Positions 52,738 to 62,981 are shown, numbered from the stretch's first letter. The stretch: DNA of 64,000 nt from Bacteroidota bacterium (GCA_023424015.1 JAFAEM010000009.1:1-64000); one strand, 5' to 3'. The notes: a model not told the origin generated them from the sequence alone. A program made the numbers and translations.

Positions 52738-52835
52738 AATCACACGAATCTCACGAATGATAGCTTTAGGGAAAGCTGGTCTTTATAAACTATAATATTC
52801 CTTATTCATGAAATTCGTGTGATTCGTAGCTGCAT
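52738..52835. repeat. CACGAAT-rich inverted repeat, copy 3
   Basis: AATCACACGAATCTCA (52738-52753) pairs with TGAAATTCGTGTGATT (52809-52824) with one mismatch, and an inner AGCTTT/AAAGCT hairpin lies between. It belongs to the family at 22809 and 36448. It sits between the convergent pirin and glucan-synthase genes, where it could end both transcripts. Confidence 0.65.
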
Positions 52836-52895
52836 CAACTTAGGTCACGGAGAAACAATCATTGTAATCCCTGCAAACCGTGGCTTATTCGTCAA

Positions 52896-55800
52896 TTAGT
52901 GACCCACATACACTTTTACTTCGTGGTCGGTGCCGTCGTTTTGGAGAAATATAGCGTCTTCACTTATATCCTCGCCGTCCAGATTTATATGTATACCAGA
53001 AGTTGTATTTTCCTGGATCAGTTCAATATTGTAAAATGTCTGCTCAAAGCGGTATTTGATTTTAACGGAAGGCCAGTCGGGTGGGAGACAGGGTGAGAAA
53101 CTTAGCCTGTTTCCTGTTCGTTTCAGTCCAATAAAGAATTCGAGGATGAGTTGGTACATCCAACCGGCAGATCCGGTATACCAGGTCCATCCACCGCGAC
53201 CGCGATATCCTTCTACACGGTACACATCCGCAGCGATCACGTAAGGTTCTACTTTGTATTGTTCAATTCCATCGGGACTGTTTCCGTGGTTAACCGGGTT
53301 GATCATTTGAAGCAATTCCCATGTTTTCTGTTTATCGCCCATCGCAGCGTAAGCCATCACCAGCCAGATAGCTGCATGTGTATACTGTCCGCCATTTTCC
53401 CTTACACCTGGTACATAACCTTTGATATACCCGGGATTTAATGCCGATTTATCAAAAGGCGGATTAAAAAGCTGGATGATCTGGTCTTCTTTATTGATCA
53501 AATGTTTCGATGCGGATTCCATAGCCGTTGCCGAACGTTCTGCATCGCTAGCTTTTGACAATACCGACCAGCTTTGTGCAATTGAGTCAATTTTACATTC
53601 ATCATTTTCCTGTGAACCGAGGGGCGTACCATCATCGAAATAAGCCCGGCGCCACCATTTACCATCCCAGGCATGCGCATGAATATTATTTCTTAATTGC
53701 TCAGCCTGTTGTCTGCATTTCTCCGCGAACGCCTCGTCGCCCTTAAGCGTAGCCACATTTACAAAGCGGTTTAAAATATCATAGAGGAAAAAGCCCAGCC
53801 ACACACTTTCGCCTCTGCCATGCTGACCAACTTTATCCATACCATCATTCCAGTCGCCTGAACCTATCAACGGCAGGCCGTTTACTCCAAAACGCAGTCC
53901 ATTTTCAATCGCTTTTACACAGTGCTCATACAAAGTTGCTGACTGATCCGAGCGGATGGGAAGATCGTAATAGGATTCTTCTTCGGCAACCAGCAGCCGG
54001 CCTTCGATAAATGGCGCGACTTCATTCAACACTGCAATGTCGGAACTGGTTTCGATATAACGACTGGTTACGTAAGGCAGCCATAGGTAGTCATCCGAGC
54101 AGGTAGTACGAACACCTCGGCCGGCAGGTGGATGCCACCAGTGTTGTACGTCTCCCTCCCTGAACTGGCGTGAAGCGGAAAGCAATAATTGTTGCCGCGC
54201 GATATCTGGTTTTGTATGCAACAGCGATAACACATCCTGCAACTGGTCCCGGAATCCAAATGCGCCACCTGATTGGTAAAAGCCGCTTCGGGCCCACATC
54301 CGACATGCCAGTGTTTGGTAATTTAGCCAGCCGTTGGCCAACACGTTGGTTGCAGCATCAGGTGTTTCCACCTGTACAGCCTGCAAGGCATCATTCCAGT
54401 ACTGGTGAATTCTTTCCAGCGAAGCTTTTACCGCGTCGCTTCTATCAAATTTCTTTATAGTAGACAGTGCTTCGTGCATACTTTTTCCCGCTCCCAGCCG
54501 AAACACCACCTGGCGCTCCTCATCCTCGGCAAGGTCAAAGTTTGCCTGTATTGCCGCACAGGGATCGAGTGCGGCGCCATTTTTCCCAGAAAGCCTTGTC
54601 CGATTCATGGCTTCCGGATTCTGTAAAGTGCCATTTCTTCCGATAAATTCTGCACGATCGGTTGTGTAGGTCTTATTGGGATCATCCACATCGAAAAATG
54701 CAACACGGTTCTCGAATTCCGTGTTATAAGAATTTCGTGCAAGTATAGCACCGGTTTGCAGATCAGGTTCAGTCACTACATGCATCAGTGACCTCGACCG
54801 AAGATCACCCAATACCCATTCGACATATCCTGTAACGGAAAACTTGCGATGACGTTCTGATTTATTACGCAGTTTGATGACAACAAATTTTATCGGGTCT
54901 TCGATATCCGTATACACCCATACTTCGGAATAGATACCGTCTTCAAGGTGCTCAAAAACACTATAGCCAAAACCATGTCGGGTGATATAAGACGAAATAC
55001 CGGTAGCTGGTAACGGCATAGGCGACCAGAACCTGCCGCTTTCTTCATCACGCAGGTAAAATGTTTCACCCTTCAGATCAGTGACGGGGTCATTACTCCA
55101 GGGTGTTAGCCTGAATTCATGCGCATTTTCAATCCAGGTATACATCTGCCCGCTTTCAGTGATGATGCTTCCAAACTCGTTGTTGGCAAGTACATTGATC
55201 CAGGGTGCCGGCGTAAATTTTCCCTTGCTGGTGGTGATCACGTATTCCTTTCCATCCTGGGTAAAGCCGCCATGACCATTAAAGAATATCAGGTCAGTTC
55301 TGGGGTCGATGGATGATTTGGTGGAAGAAGGGAATTTGCTGGGACTGAAAAAAGGAATATTTGTCTTCAATTTCGTGCGCCCGCTGATTTGTTCCTCCAA
55401 CGTACCCAGCCTGTCTGATATGACCACATGTGCTACCGACTGAAACAGGATCCTGTCTTCGTTTGAAATCTGATCCGCGGAGCGAATAAAAATTCCACCC
55501 AACTGATCTTTGGCGTCGATAGTGATGCCTGGTGATACAAGGCCCTGGATCTGGTTATGCAATAATTGCCGGTAACCGCCGTGATCCTCGTTCCAGATCA
55601 CCAGGTCTACCAGCAACCCTTTCAGCCGCCAGTAAGCATGCGCCTGAATCAATTGTTTTACCAGCTCAATATTCGCCGAATCTTCTATTCGTAACAAAAC
55701 TATTGGCAGATCTCCCGAGATCGAATAACCCCATAAACCCGATTGTCCCCGATGATTTTTCATGATCATTGAAGGACTGGTTCGCAACGATGGGTTAGCA

Positions 55801-58800
55801 TAAATAATCGAACTGGCCAGGCGTGAATAAAGTTGTGCGTCGGATTCAACCGCATTGATCTGACGTAATATGACCTGCGCATGGGTCCAGGCCAGTTCCA
55901 GCACGCGGTTGATCAGGTGCCGATCCTGGTATTTTTCAATCAGGAAATTGCAGGTTTCCCTGGTTTCGGCGATCCCGAATATCATATCGATGGTTGCTGA
56001 CTCATAAGGTTGCAATACAAACCGGTACTGGATGGAAACAACCGGGTCGAGTACTGATCCGCTGCTATTTGAAAGCGGTGAGGAACGATTAATTACCTGC
56101 GGCTCATGAATAGTATGTCCCCGGCCAATAAATTTATCACGGTCGGTCTCGTAAGTCACATGCTGTATCTCCGCGTCGTGTACTTTCATCAGGTGAAACA
56201 TCCAGGGATTATTCTCGTGTATCGACCTGGGTCTTCGTGTACAAATGATCGCGTTGCGTTGCTCGTTGAGTTCGGTTTGTACAAAAAGATTGCTGAAAGC
56301 GGGGTGTAGTTCGTCTGCAATGGGAGAGGTCAATACAACTTCAGCATAACTGGTGACTTCGATCGTACGTTTCTTACGTGAACGGTTAACAATGTGAACA
56401 CGGCGCAATTCAATATCATCCTCAGGGGATACAACGATCTCTGTATGAGTTTCGAGATAAAACTCACGGCGACGAAATTCTGCCCGCCCCTGTGAGAAGA
56501 CAGCTTCATAACTATCGCCTTCCTTGAGTGTAGGCTGGAAGGCGGTTGACCATGAACTGTTATTATCAAGATCCCTGATATAGCAAAACGTACCCCAGTT
56601 ATCGCGAGTACAATCCTCACGCCATCGATTGATCGAAAGATTTTTCCATCGGCTGTATCCACCGCCGGCATTGGTGACCATAACATGGTAACGTCCATTC
56701 GACAACAATTGTACTTCGGGAATGGTCGTATTGGGCGTATTAAGTACACGAATAAACCCTTCTCCACCCGGCGTGATGCTGGTGTCGGCTTCATGCACAC
56801 TGGGAGAATAAAAAGTTGTCACTCTCGGAATTCTTTCCTGTAGTAAAAGCAGGGCCGACTTCACTTCGATATCCGATTCAAACCGCTGTTGCATCGGCTG
56901 CTGATTCAGTAATTGACTGATCGCAAGAAAACTCATTCCCTGGTGGTGAGCCATAAACGATTTCACAATCGCATAATTCTGTTTTCTCGACAACCGGGAA
57001 GGTGTATAGTCGATGGCCTCATAGAATCCAAATCTTCCTTCAAAACCTTCGTCCCTCATCACCTGGAGATTGTCATACGCTTCTTTGGGATATACCATCA
57101 AACTGAGAATGGTGGAGTAAGGTGAGATGACCAGGTCTTCACCCAGGCCGCGTTTAAAACCCAACCCCGGTACACCGAACGGATGATACTGGTAGTTAAG
57201 GTTTGCATCCACCATATTATAACCCGATTCTGAAATCCCCCAGGGCACACCCCGCTTTCTCCCGTATTCCATTTGTTTTTGTACAACTGCTTTGCTGGTT
57301 TGATCCAGCAGGGTGTTACGATAAGTAGGCATCACCAGTAATGGCATCAGGTATTCAAACATAGAACCGCTCCATGACAATAGGATGGGTGTCGCTCCAA
57401 TGTTGGTAAGTTGGCGGCCCAGGGCAAACCAGGATTGCTGAGGTAAACGTCCCTGCGCTATAGCGACAAATGTCGTCAGCCTGGCTTCAGATGCAAGCAG
57501 GTCGTAGTAGCTATTGTCACGACGATGTTCTTCCGCATTATAACCAATGGTAAGAAGGTGCTGTGAACGATCATACAGGAACTCAAAATCGACATGGGAC
57601 AATTGTGTGCATTTCTGTACGATTTGTTCAATCGTCAGGATCATGGCTTTGGCACGACGACCCGACTCCGTGATGCCGGTGCGGTATTGCGTGAGCCAGT
57701 CATTTTCTTCTTCCGTATTATCGGGTGAATACAGCTCACTTATTTTACTTAGCAGACTTCTTTCAATCCTTGACAACTGCCTGTAACTGGGAATGCCTGG
57801 CAGGGACGGCACCAATTCTTTAAAACGCCCCGGCGGTTCATCCATCAATATCCATGGCAGGTATACGCCAATATCATTTTTGATACTCCTGATATGCGTG
57901 AAAATCTTTTGGATCCACCAGTCGGCATCTGTTTGCGGATCGATATCCAGGTTGACCAGGATCTGAGTGAGCTGCTGCTCTAATCCGTCGAGATAGGATT
58001 TGATTTTATCCGTCGAACCAGCATGTTCGCGATAATCTGAAACTAGTTGTTGTTGAAATTTCTTTAACGCGGATATCTTCAGTTTTTCCTGTAGAATCCG
58101 GGTCTCATCGATCAGTCCTTCAAACATTCTTTCCGAAATGATCCTGTCATCGGGCAAAGAGATCAGACCTTGTTTTAACGCCACCAGGTGGCCGATAAAA
58201 TTTCCATTGTCTACAGTTGAAATATATTTTGGCTTGAGCGGCGTGAGTGATTGTGTGTCGTACCAGTTATACAGATGCCCTCGATACTTTTCCATTCTTT
58301 CAACCGTACTAAGTGCGTTGGTTGTGAGCTCAACAAGCTCTCCGGCAGTGATGTATCCGAAATCATAAGCCGTTAAATTCGACAAAAGCGATAATCCGAT
58401 ATTGGTTGGCGATGTGCGATGAGCAATACGTTCCACTGGTTCTTCCTGGTAATTGTCGGGTGGCAGCCAGTTGTCTTCTCTTCCTACATGGGTTTCAAAA
58501 AATGCCCAGATCTTCCTCGCCAGGCGACGCAGGTAAACCACCTGCTCGTTGCTAAGCTCTATTTTTTTATCAACGACAGGTCTGCTGATAAACCATGCAA
58601 TAAACGGTGAAGCTGCCCAGGTAAGCAGGATGGGAAATACCTTGGCCATTGTGATCGGCGAATACACCGTCAAAAAAATAAACACCACCGACGCAACAAA
58701 TGGCGAGATCCACATGGCCTGGTATGCACCAGGAACCGTCTTTTTCACCGTTACCGCGCTATGAAAGGGTTGCCATTGCAGGAGGTTTCTTCTTGAGAAA

Positions 58801-61613
58801 TAAACCCGCCACAGGGTAAGTATGATCGCTTCCAGGTTGACATACACTTCGTAGGGCAGAAAAATAAAGTTGAACAATTGCTGGAAAGTATTGTCTTTTA
58901 AGGAACGGCTAGTATAGACGAGGTGCTGGGAAAAATATTCGCCCGGAGGTTTTCTAAAAAGCGACCATATAAAACTCACGATCACCGGAAGGAACACGAT
59001 CGCAAGTACGGTGGATGTCCAGAAAAAATGCATTTCGGAAATCATCCAGCCAAATAATAATAAGGCCAGCAATGCAATCGGAACCAGGCTTCGACGCAGG
59101 TTGTCTAATATTTTCCACTTAGATAAAATCGAGAGCGGGTTTATATGCCAGCGTTTCTGGTAACCAGGTACAAAAGGGAAAATCCACGCAGCTATTTGCC
59201 AGTCACCCCTGATCCAGCGGTGCCGCCGCTTCATATCAGTAAAATAGGAGGAAGGATATTCCTCGTACAACTGAACATCCGTAACTAGTCCGGAACGGGC
59301 ATAAGAACCTTCCAGGAGATCATGACTCAGGATACGATTGAGCGGGAACCTGTTCTTAAGTGTTTTTTCAAACACCTGTACATCATAGATACCCTTACCA
59401 ATAAAAGAACCTTCGTTGAACAGGTCCTGGTATACATCGGATGTAGCTTTTGTATAAGGATCGGTACCCGGTTCATTGCCGTGAATGCGTGAATAAAAAG
59501 AACTGCCATCCAGCGGCAGACTGTTGGAAACGCGTGGCTGAAGTATGGTATAACCATCGATAACACGTTTCTTTTTTTCAGAGTAGATCGGCTGATTGAG
59601 CGGATGTGCCATGGCGGCCACCATCATCCAGGCCGCATCGCGGGGTAGTTGCGTGTCTGTATCAAGGGTTATTACATATCTTACGCTTGTGTAAATTTTT
59701 TCATTACCAACGATAACCGAGAAACGATCTCGACCATCGCCTCGTATCAGTGAATTGAGGTCGCCGAGTTTGCCTCTTTTTCGCTCAAAGCCCATCCACA
59801 GTTTTTCCTTTGGGTTCCATTCCCTGGGGCGATGAAAAAGAAAAAAAGTATCGTTGCCGGGGCATTGATATTTTTTATTCAGTTCTACGATCCTTTCCCG
59901 CGCGGTTTGGATTATCAGTTCATCTTCCTCCAGATCTTTTTCGTTGGCATCGCGGAAATCTGTCAGCAGTGCATAAACAAGGTTGGGATCACGGTTGGCC
60001 AGGTATCGAACTTCTAATCCTTCCACCAAATCAGTAATAGCAGCTCCATTTGTTAGCATGGTAGGCACCACCACCATAGTCCGGCATTCATCCGGTATGC
60101 CTTTTGAAAAATCCAAACGCGGCAAAACATCGGGTTTGGCGAGTATCGTTGTAAGCCAGTTTACGATGGCAACGCCAACCTGGCTGGTAGCCAGCAGTGA
60201 TAAAAAAGAAAGCACGACCAGTTGCCAGCTTCTGAAACCTTCCTTATAAATCTCAGATACCAGCACCCAGCTGAGCAATATCGTTATGATCACAATGGCA
60301 CCGGCATATATAAGGAAGGGAATTCGACGGATCAGCCGGTTAGCCTGCTCCCGGAACGAGAGTCGCGTCCCTGTTGTACGCTCAACAAACCTCAAGCCTG
60401 CGCCTTGCAGGTAATAACCCACATGTGTGGTACGGCGATCTGTATTCCTGGGATAGTTTTCGCCGGCATATTGTACAGTTAGTTCAGCAACGGCCTGTTC
60501 CGAGTATTCGCTTTTCTTTGCGATTCTTTCAACCACATGACGGTAGTTATCGCGTGTATGAAAATCCATCATGGCATACACACCTGCAGGATCCCGTCGG
60601 AGCGTTTGTTCGACAATGCTGGTTTGTTCCACAAATTCCCGCCAGTCGGTTGTACTCAAAAACCGGAGGCTGCTTATGCTATTGCTGATCGAAACCTGGT
60701 CGGCTGCCTGCTTCTGGTTTTCCTGTTGAACCAGTTCGTTACTGGTGAGCCCGTGTTCGGATAATGTCTGCTCAAGCCAGCTCAGGGCCAGCACAAGTGA
60801 ACTACCTTTCTCCTGCAACCTTCGGGTGAGTTCGGCTACAAAAGAACTGACCATCGGTGGTTTGGATCTTGCCATGTCAGCGATCACCAGCACCAGGCTT
60901 TTTGGATCTTTTTCCGCGATCTCGATCAGTTCATCGGCCCAGTAGGTGGCCAGCGATTTATTGGTCAGATCGATTGAAATCTGGATCGACAGGCGACGCA
61001 GGTTTTCCAGCAGAGCCAGGCGAAGCATGATAGGTACCGCCCATAATTCGCCGAGGTTGAGATAGTTTATTTTTTGGTAAGAATTAATGAACCCGGTAAG
61101 ACTTCTGAGATTTACATGACCATCGGAATGGGAAATAATTTCCACAGCTATATCATACACACGGGGCAACCCGGCTGAAACACCTTTAGCAAGTTGGGGG
61201 AGACCTTTACTGTATCCCTTTGGCAAATGTTTTTTCGCGGTGTAGATCTGTTCTTCAATCAGGTAAAAATTATCGAGTAACCATTCCGCGGCAGGCGTAA
61301 TCCGGTTGTTTTGTTTTACATTTTCGGTGAGGTTGGAATGGACTTCGAGCAAGATACTCTCATTCTCGGCAAGCCGTTTCAGCAACTGCTCTGAGGGCTC
61401 GCGGGTGATAAGGGTGTGGCGGCGTGCCAGTACCAGGGCGTGTTGATCCAGTTGTTCTTCCGTATAGATCTCCGCTCTCAGTGGGAGGCTTTCATCCAGT
61501 CCATTGCCGCCGATTGTGAAAAAAGGTTCAATCACATTCTTTTTGAACTTAGCAATGGCTTGCGGTAACATTTCAAAGAGATCAGGTTGTTGCTTTTTTC
61601 TTTGATCCGCCAT
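52896..61613 (-). CDS. Cyclic beta-1,2-glucan synthase-like protein (GT84-glycoamylase-like-GH94)
   Basis: At about 2905 residues this matches the size of NdvB/ChvB/Cgs. Order: a soluble N-terminal region, membrane helices near 430-500, a glycosyltransferase domain with LDTDTQLPRDAAW near 650 and RRHRWIRGDWQ near 798, more helices near 830-1010, a glycoamylase-like domain (ESGYNMVDANLNYQYHPFGVPGLG near 1470), and a GH94 phosphorylase-like C-terminus with GGAFGFRDQL near 2450 and GSGDWNDGMDKVG near 2586. In proteobacteria it makes periplasmic cyclic glucans; here the product is inferred. An exact -7 element precedes it. No export gene (NdvA) is nearby. Confidence 0.9.
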   Translation of the reverse strand: MADQRKKQQPDLFEMLPQAIAKFKKNVIEPFFTIGGNGLDESLPLRAEIYTEEQLDQHALVLARRHTLITREPSEQLLKRLAENESILLEVHSNLTENVKQNNRITPAAEWLLDNFYLIEEQIYTAKKHLPKGYSKGLPQLAKGVSAGLPRVYDIAVEIISHSDGHVNLRSLTGFINSYQKINYLNLGELWAVPIMLRLALLENLRRLSIQISIDLTNKSLATYWADELIEIAEKDPKSLVLVIADMARSKPPMVSSFVAELTRRLQEKGSSLVLALSWLEQTLSEHGLTSNELVQQENQKQAADQVSISNSISSLRFLSTTDWREFVEQTSIVEQTLRRDPAGVYAMMDFHTRDNYRHVVERIAKKSEYSEQAVAELTVQYAGENYPRNTDRRTTHVGYYLQGAGLRFVERTTGTRLSFREQANRLIRRIPFLIYAGAIVIITILLSWVLVSEIYKEGFRSWQLVVLSFLSLLATSQVGVAIVNWLTTILAKPDVLPRLDFSKGIPDECRTMVVVPTMLTNGAAITDLVEGLEVRYLANRDPNLVYALLTDFRDANEKDLEEDELIIQTARERIVELNKKYQCPGNDTFFLFHRPREWNPKEKLWMGFERKRGKLGDLNSLIRGDGRDRFSVIVGNEKIYTSVRYVITLDTDTQLPRDAAWMMVAAMAHPLNQPIYSEKKKRVIDGYTILQPRVSNSLPLDGSSFYSRIHGNEPGTDPYTKATSDVYQDLFNEGSFIGKGIYDVQVFEKTLKNRFPLNRILSHDLLEGSYARSGLVTDVQLYEEYPSSYFTDMKRRHRWIRGDWQIAAWIFPFVPGYQKRWHINPLSILSKWKILDNLRRSLVPIALLALLLFGWMISEMHFFWTSTVLAIVFLPVIVSFIWSLFRKPPGEYFSQHLVYTSRSLKDNTFQQLFNFIFLPYEVYVNLEAIILTLWRVYFSRRNLLQWQPFHSAVTVKKTVPGAYQAMWISPFVASVVFIFLTVYSPITMAKVFPILLTWAASPFIAWFISRPVVDKKIELSNEQVVYLRRLARKIWAFFETHVGREDNWLPPDNYQEEPVERIAHRTSPTNIGLSLLSNLTAYDFGYITAGELVELTTNALSTVERMEKYRGHLYNWYDTQSLTPLKPKYISTVDNGNFIGHLVALKQGLISLPDDRIISERMFEGLIDETRILQEKLKISALKKFQQQLVSDYREHAGSTDKIKSYLDGLEQQLTQILVNLDIDPQTDADWWIQKIFTHIRSIKNDIGVYLPWILMDEPPGRFKELVPSLPGIPSYRQLSRIERSLLSKISELYSPDNTEEENDWLTQYRTGITESGRRAKAMILTIEQIVQKCTQLSHVDFEFLYDRSQHLLTIGYNAEEHRRDNSYYDLLASEARLTTFVAIAQGRLPQQSWFALGRQLTNIGATPILLSWSGSMFEYLMPLLVMPTYRNTLLDQTSKAVVQKQMEYGRKRGVPWGISESGYNMVDANLNYQYHPFGVPGLGFKRGLGEDLVISPYSTILSLMVYPKEAYDNLQVMRDEGFEGRFGFYEAIDYTPSRLSRKQNYAIVKSFMAHHQGMSFLAISQLLNQQPMQQRFESDIEVKSALLLLQERIPRVTTFYSPSVHEADTSITPGGEGFIRVLNTPNTTIPEVQLLSNGRYHVMVTNAGGGYSRWKNLSINRWREDCTRDNWGTFCYIRDLDNNSSWSTAFQPTLKEGDSYEAVFSQGRAEFRRREFYLETHTEIVVSPEDDIELRRVHIVNRSRKKRTIEVTSYAEVVLTSPIADELHPAFSNLFVQTELNEQRNAIICTRRPRSIHENNPWMFHLMKVHDAEIQHVTYETDRDKFIGRGHTIHEPQVINRSSPLSNSSGSVLDPVVSIQYRFVLQPYESATIDMIFGIAETRETCNFLIEKYQDRHLINRVLELAWTHAQVILRQINAVESDAQLYSRLASSIIYANPSLRTSPSMIMKNHRGQSGLWGYSISGDLPIVLLRIEDSANIELVKQLIQAHAYWRLKGLLVDLVIWNEDHGGYRQLLHNQIQGLVSPGITIDAKDQLGGIFIRSADQISNEDRILFQSVAHVVISDRLGTLEEQISGRTKLKTNIPFFSPSKFPSSTKSSIDPRTDLIFFNGHGGFTQDGKEYVITTSKGKFTPAPWINVLANNEFGSIITESGQMYTWIENAHEFRLTPWSNDPVTDLKGETFYLRDEESGRFWSPMPLPATGISSYITRHGFGYSVFEHLEDGIYSEVWVYTDIEDPIKFVVIKLRNKSERHRKFSVTGYVEWVLGDLRSRSLMHVVTEPDLQTGAILARNSYNTEFENRVAFFDVDDPNKTYTTDRAEFIGRNGTLQNPEAMNRTRLSGKNGAALDPCAAIQANFDLAEDEERQVVFRLGAGKSMHEALSTIKKFDRSDAVKASLERIHQYWNDALQAVQVETPDAATNVLANGWLNYQTLACRMWARSGFYQSGGAFGFRDQLQDVLSLLHTKPDIARQQLLLSASRQFREGDVQHWWHPPAGRGVRTTCSDDYLWLPYVTSRYIETSSDIAVLNEVAPFIEGRLLVAEEESYYDLPIRSDQSATLYEHCVKAIENGLRFGVNGLPLIGSGDWNDGMDKVGQHGRGESVWLGFFLYDILNRFVNVATLKGDEAFAEKCRQQAEQLRNNIHAHAWDGKWWRRAYFDDGTPLGSQENDECKIDSIAQSWSVLSKASDAERSATAMESASKHLINKEDQIIQLFNPPFDKSALNPGYIKGYVPGVRENGGQYTHAAIWLVMAYAAMGDKQKTWELLQMINPVNHGNSPDGIEQYKVEPYVIAADVYRVEGYRGRGGWTWYTGSAGWMYQLILEFFIGLKRTGNRLSFSPCLPPDWPSVKIKYRFEQTFYNIELIQENTTSGIHINLDGEDISEDAIFLQNDGTDHEVKVYVGH

Positions 61614-61654
61614 ATTCAAACATTGGCTTTTAGTGAGAGAAAGTGAATGGTTTC

Positions 61655-61662
61655 CAAAGTTA
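61655..61662 (-). promoter_or_regulatory. Bacteroidota -7 promoter element for the glucan synthase
   Basis: On the minus strand TAACTTTG matches TAnnTTTG exactly, about 41 bases before the ATG at 61613. Confidence 0.45.
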
Positions 61663-61750
61663 AGCCAATATTGTGCCCCAACCTGCGCAGGCTGTTTATA
61701 ATTAGCTGTTTAGTATGTATTTAAAGGAGACGGCTTTGCAAAACCCATGT

Positions 61751-62302
61751 TTATATCTCTTCCATGGCGTCGTAGTTCACATGTGTTTTTGCGATTGAAG
61801 TAAGTTCTTTATCAATTTCCTTTTCTTCTGACAGTGTTGATTCCAGCAGTCCGGCCACCTGGTCAAACTCGAGTGTGAGTGCCAGTTGATGCAATGAACC
61901 ATAAGCGGCGATCTCATAGTGTTCAATCTTTTGAGAGATCATGATGAGACCCACATCACGGGTGGCAGTACCATCCTGGGTTTCTGTGATAATTGTCTCT
62001 GCTTCTTTAGTCAGACCCGCCATCCCCTCACATCTTTTTGTTTGTGGTCTGAGACCAATAAGCCCGAATACTTTTTCCAGTCTGAGGGCATGTTGTTTTG
62101 TTTCTTCAATGTGAGCTTCCAGCGCCATGCAAAGTTCATCGGAAAAAGAGGCCTTTTTCATTTTTACCAGCGTTTTAGCCTGTTGTTTTTCTGCCCAATA
62201 AAGATCCTTGAGCTGATCATAGAAAAAATTGGTGAGCATCGGCACCTGTACCAGGTCCTGACGGCTATGCCCGTTGGCTGTCGATTTTTCTGGTCTCTTC
62301 AT
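61751..62302 (-). CDS. Ferritin-like DUF892 (YciE/YciF-like) protein
   Basis: From the ATG at 62302 the product has 183 residues. It is all helical with FYDQLKDLYWAEKQQAKTL, HIEETKQHALRLEKVF, KIEHYEIAAYGSLHQLA and STLSEEKEIDKELTSIA, the four-helix bundle of DUF892 with conserved E and H residues that could hold two metal ions. YciE/YciF are linked to stress and stationary phase in enterobacteria. It lies between the glucan synthase promoter region and the tRNA. A start at 62344 would add a low-complexity stretch. Confidence 0.87.
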   Translation of the reverse strand: MKRPEKSTANGHSRQDLVQVPMLTNFFYDQLKDLYWAEKQQAKTLVKMKKASFSDELCMALEAHIEETKQHALRLEKVFGLIGLRPQTKRCEGMAGLTKEAETIITETQDGTATRDVGLIMISQKIEHYEIAAYGSLHQLALTLEFDQVAGLLESTLSEEKEIDKELTSIAKTHVNYDAMEEI

Positions 62303-62459
62303 ACTTGTGGGTTTTGTATTATATATGTAGATAGTACCTGTCATAAAAAATATGCCAGACGCAGTAGTAGGTCTTAATCAATTGTACATGACGGGATTAT
62401 TAAACCGCTTTTTCCAAATTAAAATAGTGGCTTTCGTATTTATTGGTTGCCCTCATTGC

Positions 62460-62580
62460 GGGATAGAGGACACGGAGATCACAGTGGAAGCACAAAGAAC
62501 ACGAAGTTTTAATTCGCTTCATCGTGCCTTTCGTGTGTACTCCGTGCCCTTCGTGACCAAATACAGGACACGGAGGTCAC
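62460..62580. repeat. CACGGAG/CGTGCC-type dispersed repeat, copy 4
   Basis: Words such as CACGGAG, CACGAAG, TTCGTGTGTACTCCGTG and GGACACGGAG recur in both orientations and resemble the CACGAAT family in the rest of the window. The stretch from 62345 to 62597 has no gene. Confidence 0.5.
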
Positions 62581-62597
62581 ACTATTTAATTGAGCAA

Positions 62598-62629
62598 TAA
62601 AAAAAACCTTCCATGATGATGAAAGGTTT
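62598..62629 (-). terminator. Rho-independent terminator of the tRNA-Arg gene
   Basis: On the minus strand AAACCTT pairs with AAGGTTT around a 12-base loop and is followed by TTTTTT. It begins a few bases after the tRNA 3' end, as expected for this orientation. Confidence 0.65.
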
Positions 62630-62636
62630 ACTCTCG

Positions 62637-62710
62637 TGACCCCGTCAGGATTCAAACCTGAAACCTTCTGATCCGTAGTCAGATGCTCTATTCAGTTGAG
62701 CTACGGGGCC
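62637..62710 (-). tRNA. tRNA-Arg (anticodon ACG)
   Basis: The 74-base minus-strand sequence folds as a full cloverleaf: acceptor stem GGCCCCG with CGGGGTC (one G-U), D stem GCTC with GAGC, anticodon stem TCTGA with TCAGA and loop CTACGGA giving anticodon ACG (arginine), and T stem TCAGG with CCTGA around TTTGAAT. The CCA end is not encoded. Confidence 0.92.
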
Positions 62711-62728
62711 GATCTTTTTTTCTGCCAT

Positions 62729-62780
62729 CCCCTCCGGATGCTCTATTCTCCCGATGGTTATCGAGATGAGCTAAGGGGCC
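62729..62780 (-). pseudogene. tRNA-like remnant next to tRNA-Arg
   Basis: Minus-strand GGCCCCTTAGCTCA and GAATAGAGCATC match the first half of the adjacent tRNA-Arg almost exactly, but about 15 extra bases that can form a small hairpin sit in the D loop, and the anticodon and T arms are missing. It lies 18 bases upstream of the true tRNA in its reading direction. It looks like a broken duplicate, not a working tRNA. Confidence 0.55.
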
Positions 62781-62981
62781 AATGGGCGGCAAAAATAAAG
62801 GAATTTTACTTTTGGGCAAAAACAATATTAAAATAATGGCGGTTCAGGCAATCCTATATCTACATGTGGCTGAACAGGTTGAATATTGTTGAAAATAGCT
62901 GAAGATTGTGGAGTGCCGTTTAACAATTTTAAACCACATTCAACCACTTTCAACTCGCCAAACATAAAATATCATAACCAT
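62781..62981. other. Intergenic spacer with short TTCAAC/GTTGAA words
   Basis: About 200 bases with no gene. Short words GTTGAA and TTCAAC recur in both orientations (62876-62955), which could form a weak hairpin. It leads into the palindrome array. Confidence 0.4.

Noticed and set aside
52896..61613. Many plus-strand reading frames of 60-104 codons inside the glucan synthase gene
   Set aside because: They are antisense shadows of a continuous 2905-codon gene with intact motifs and show no family features.
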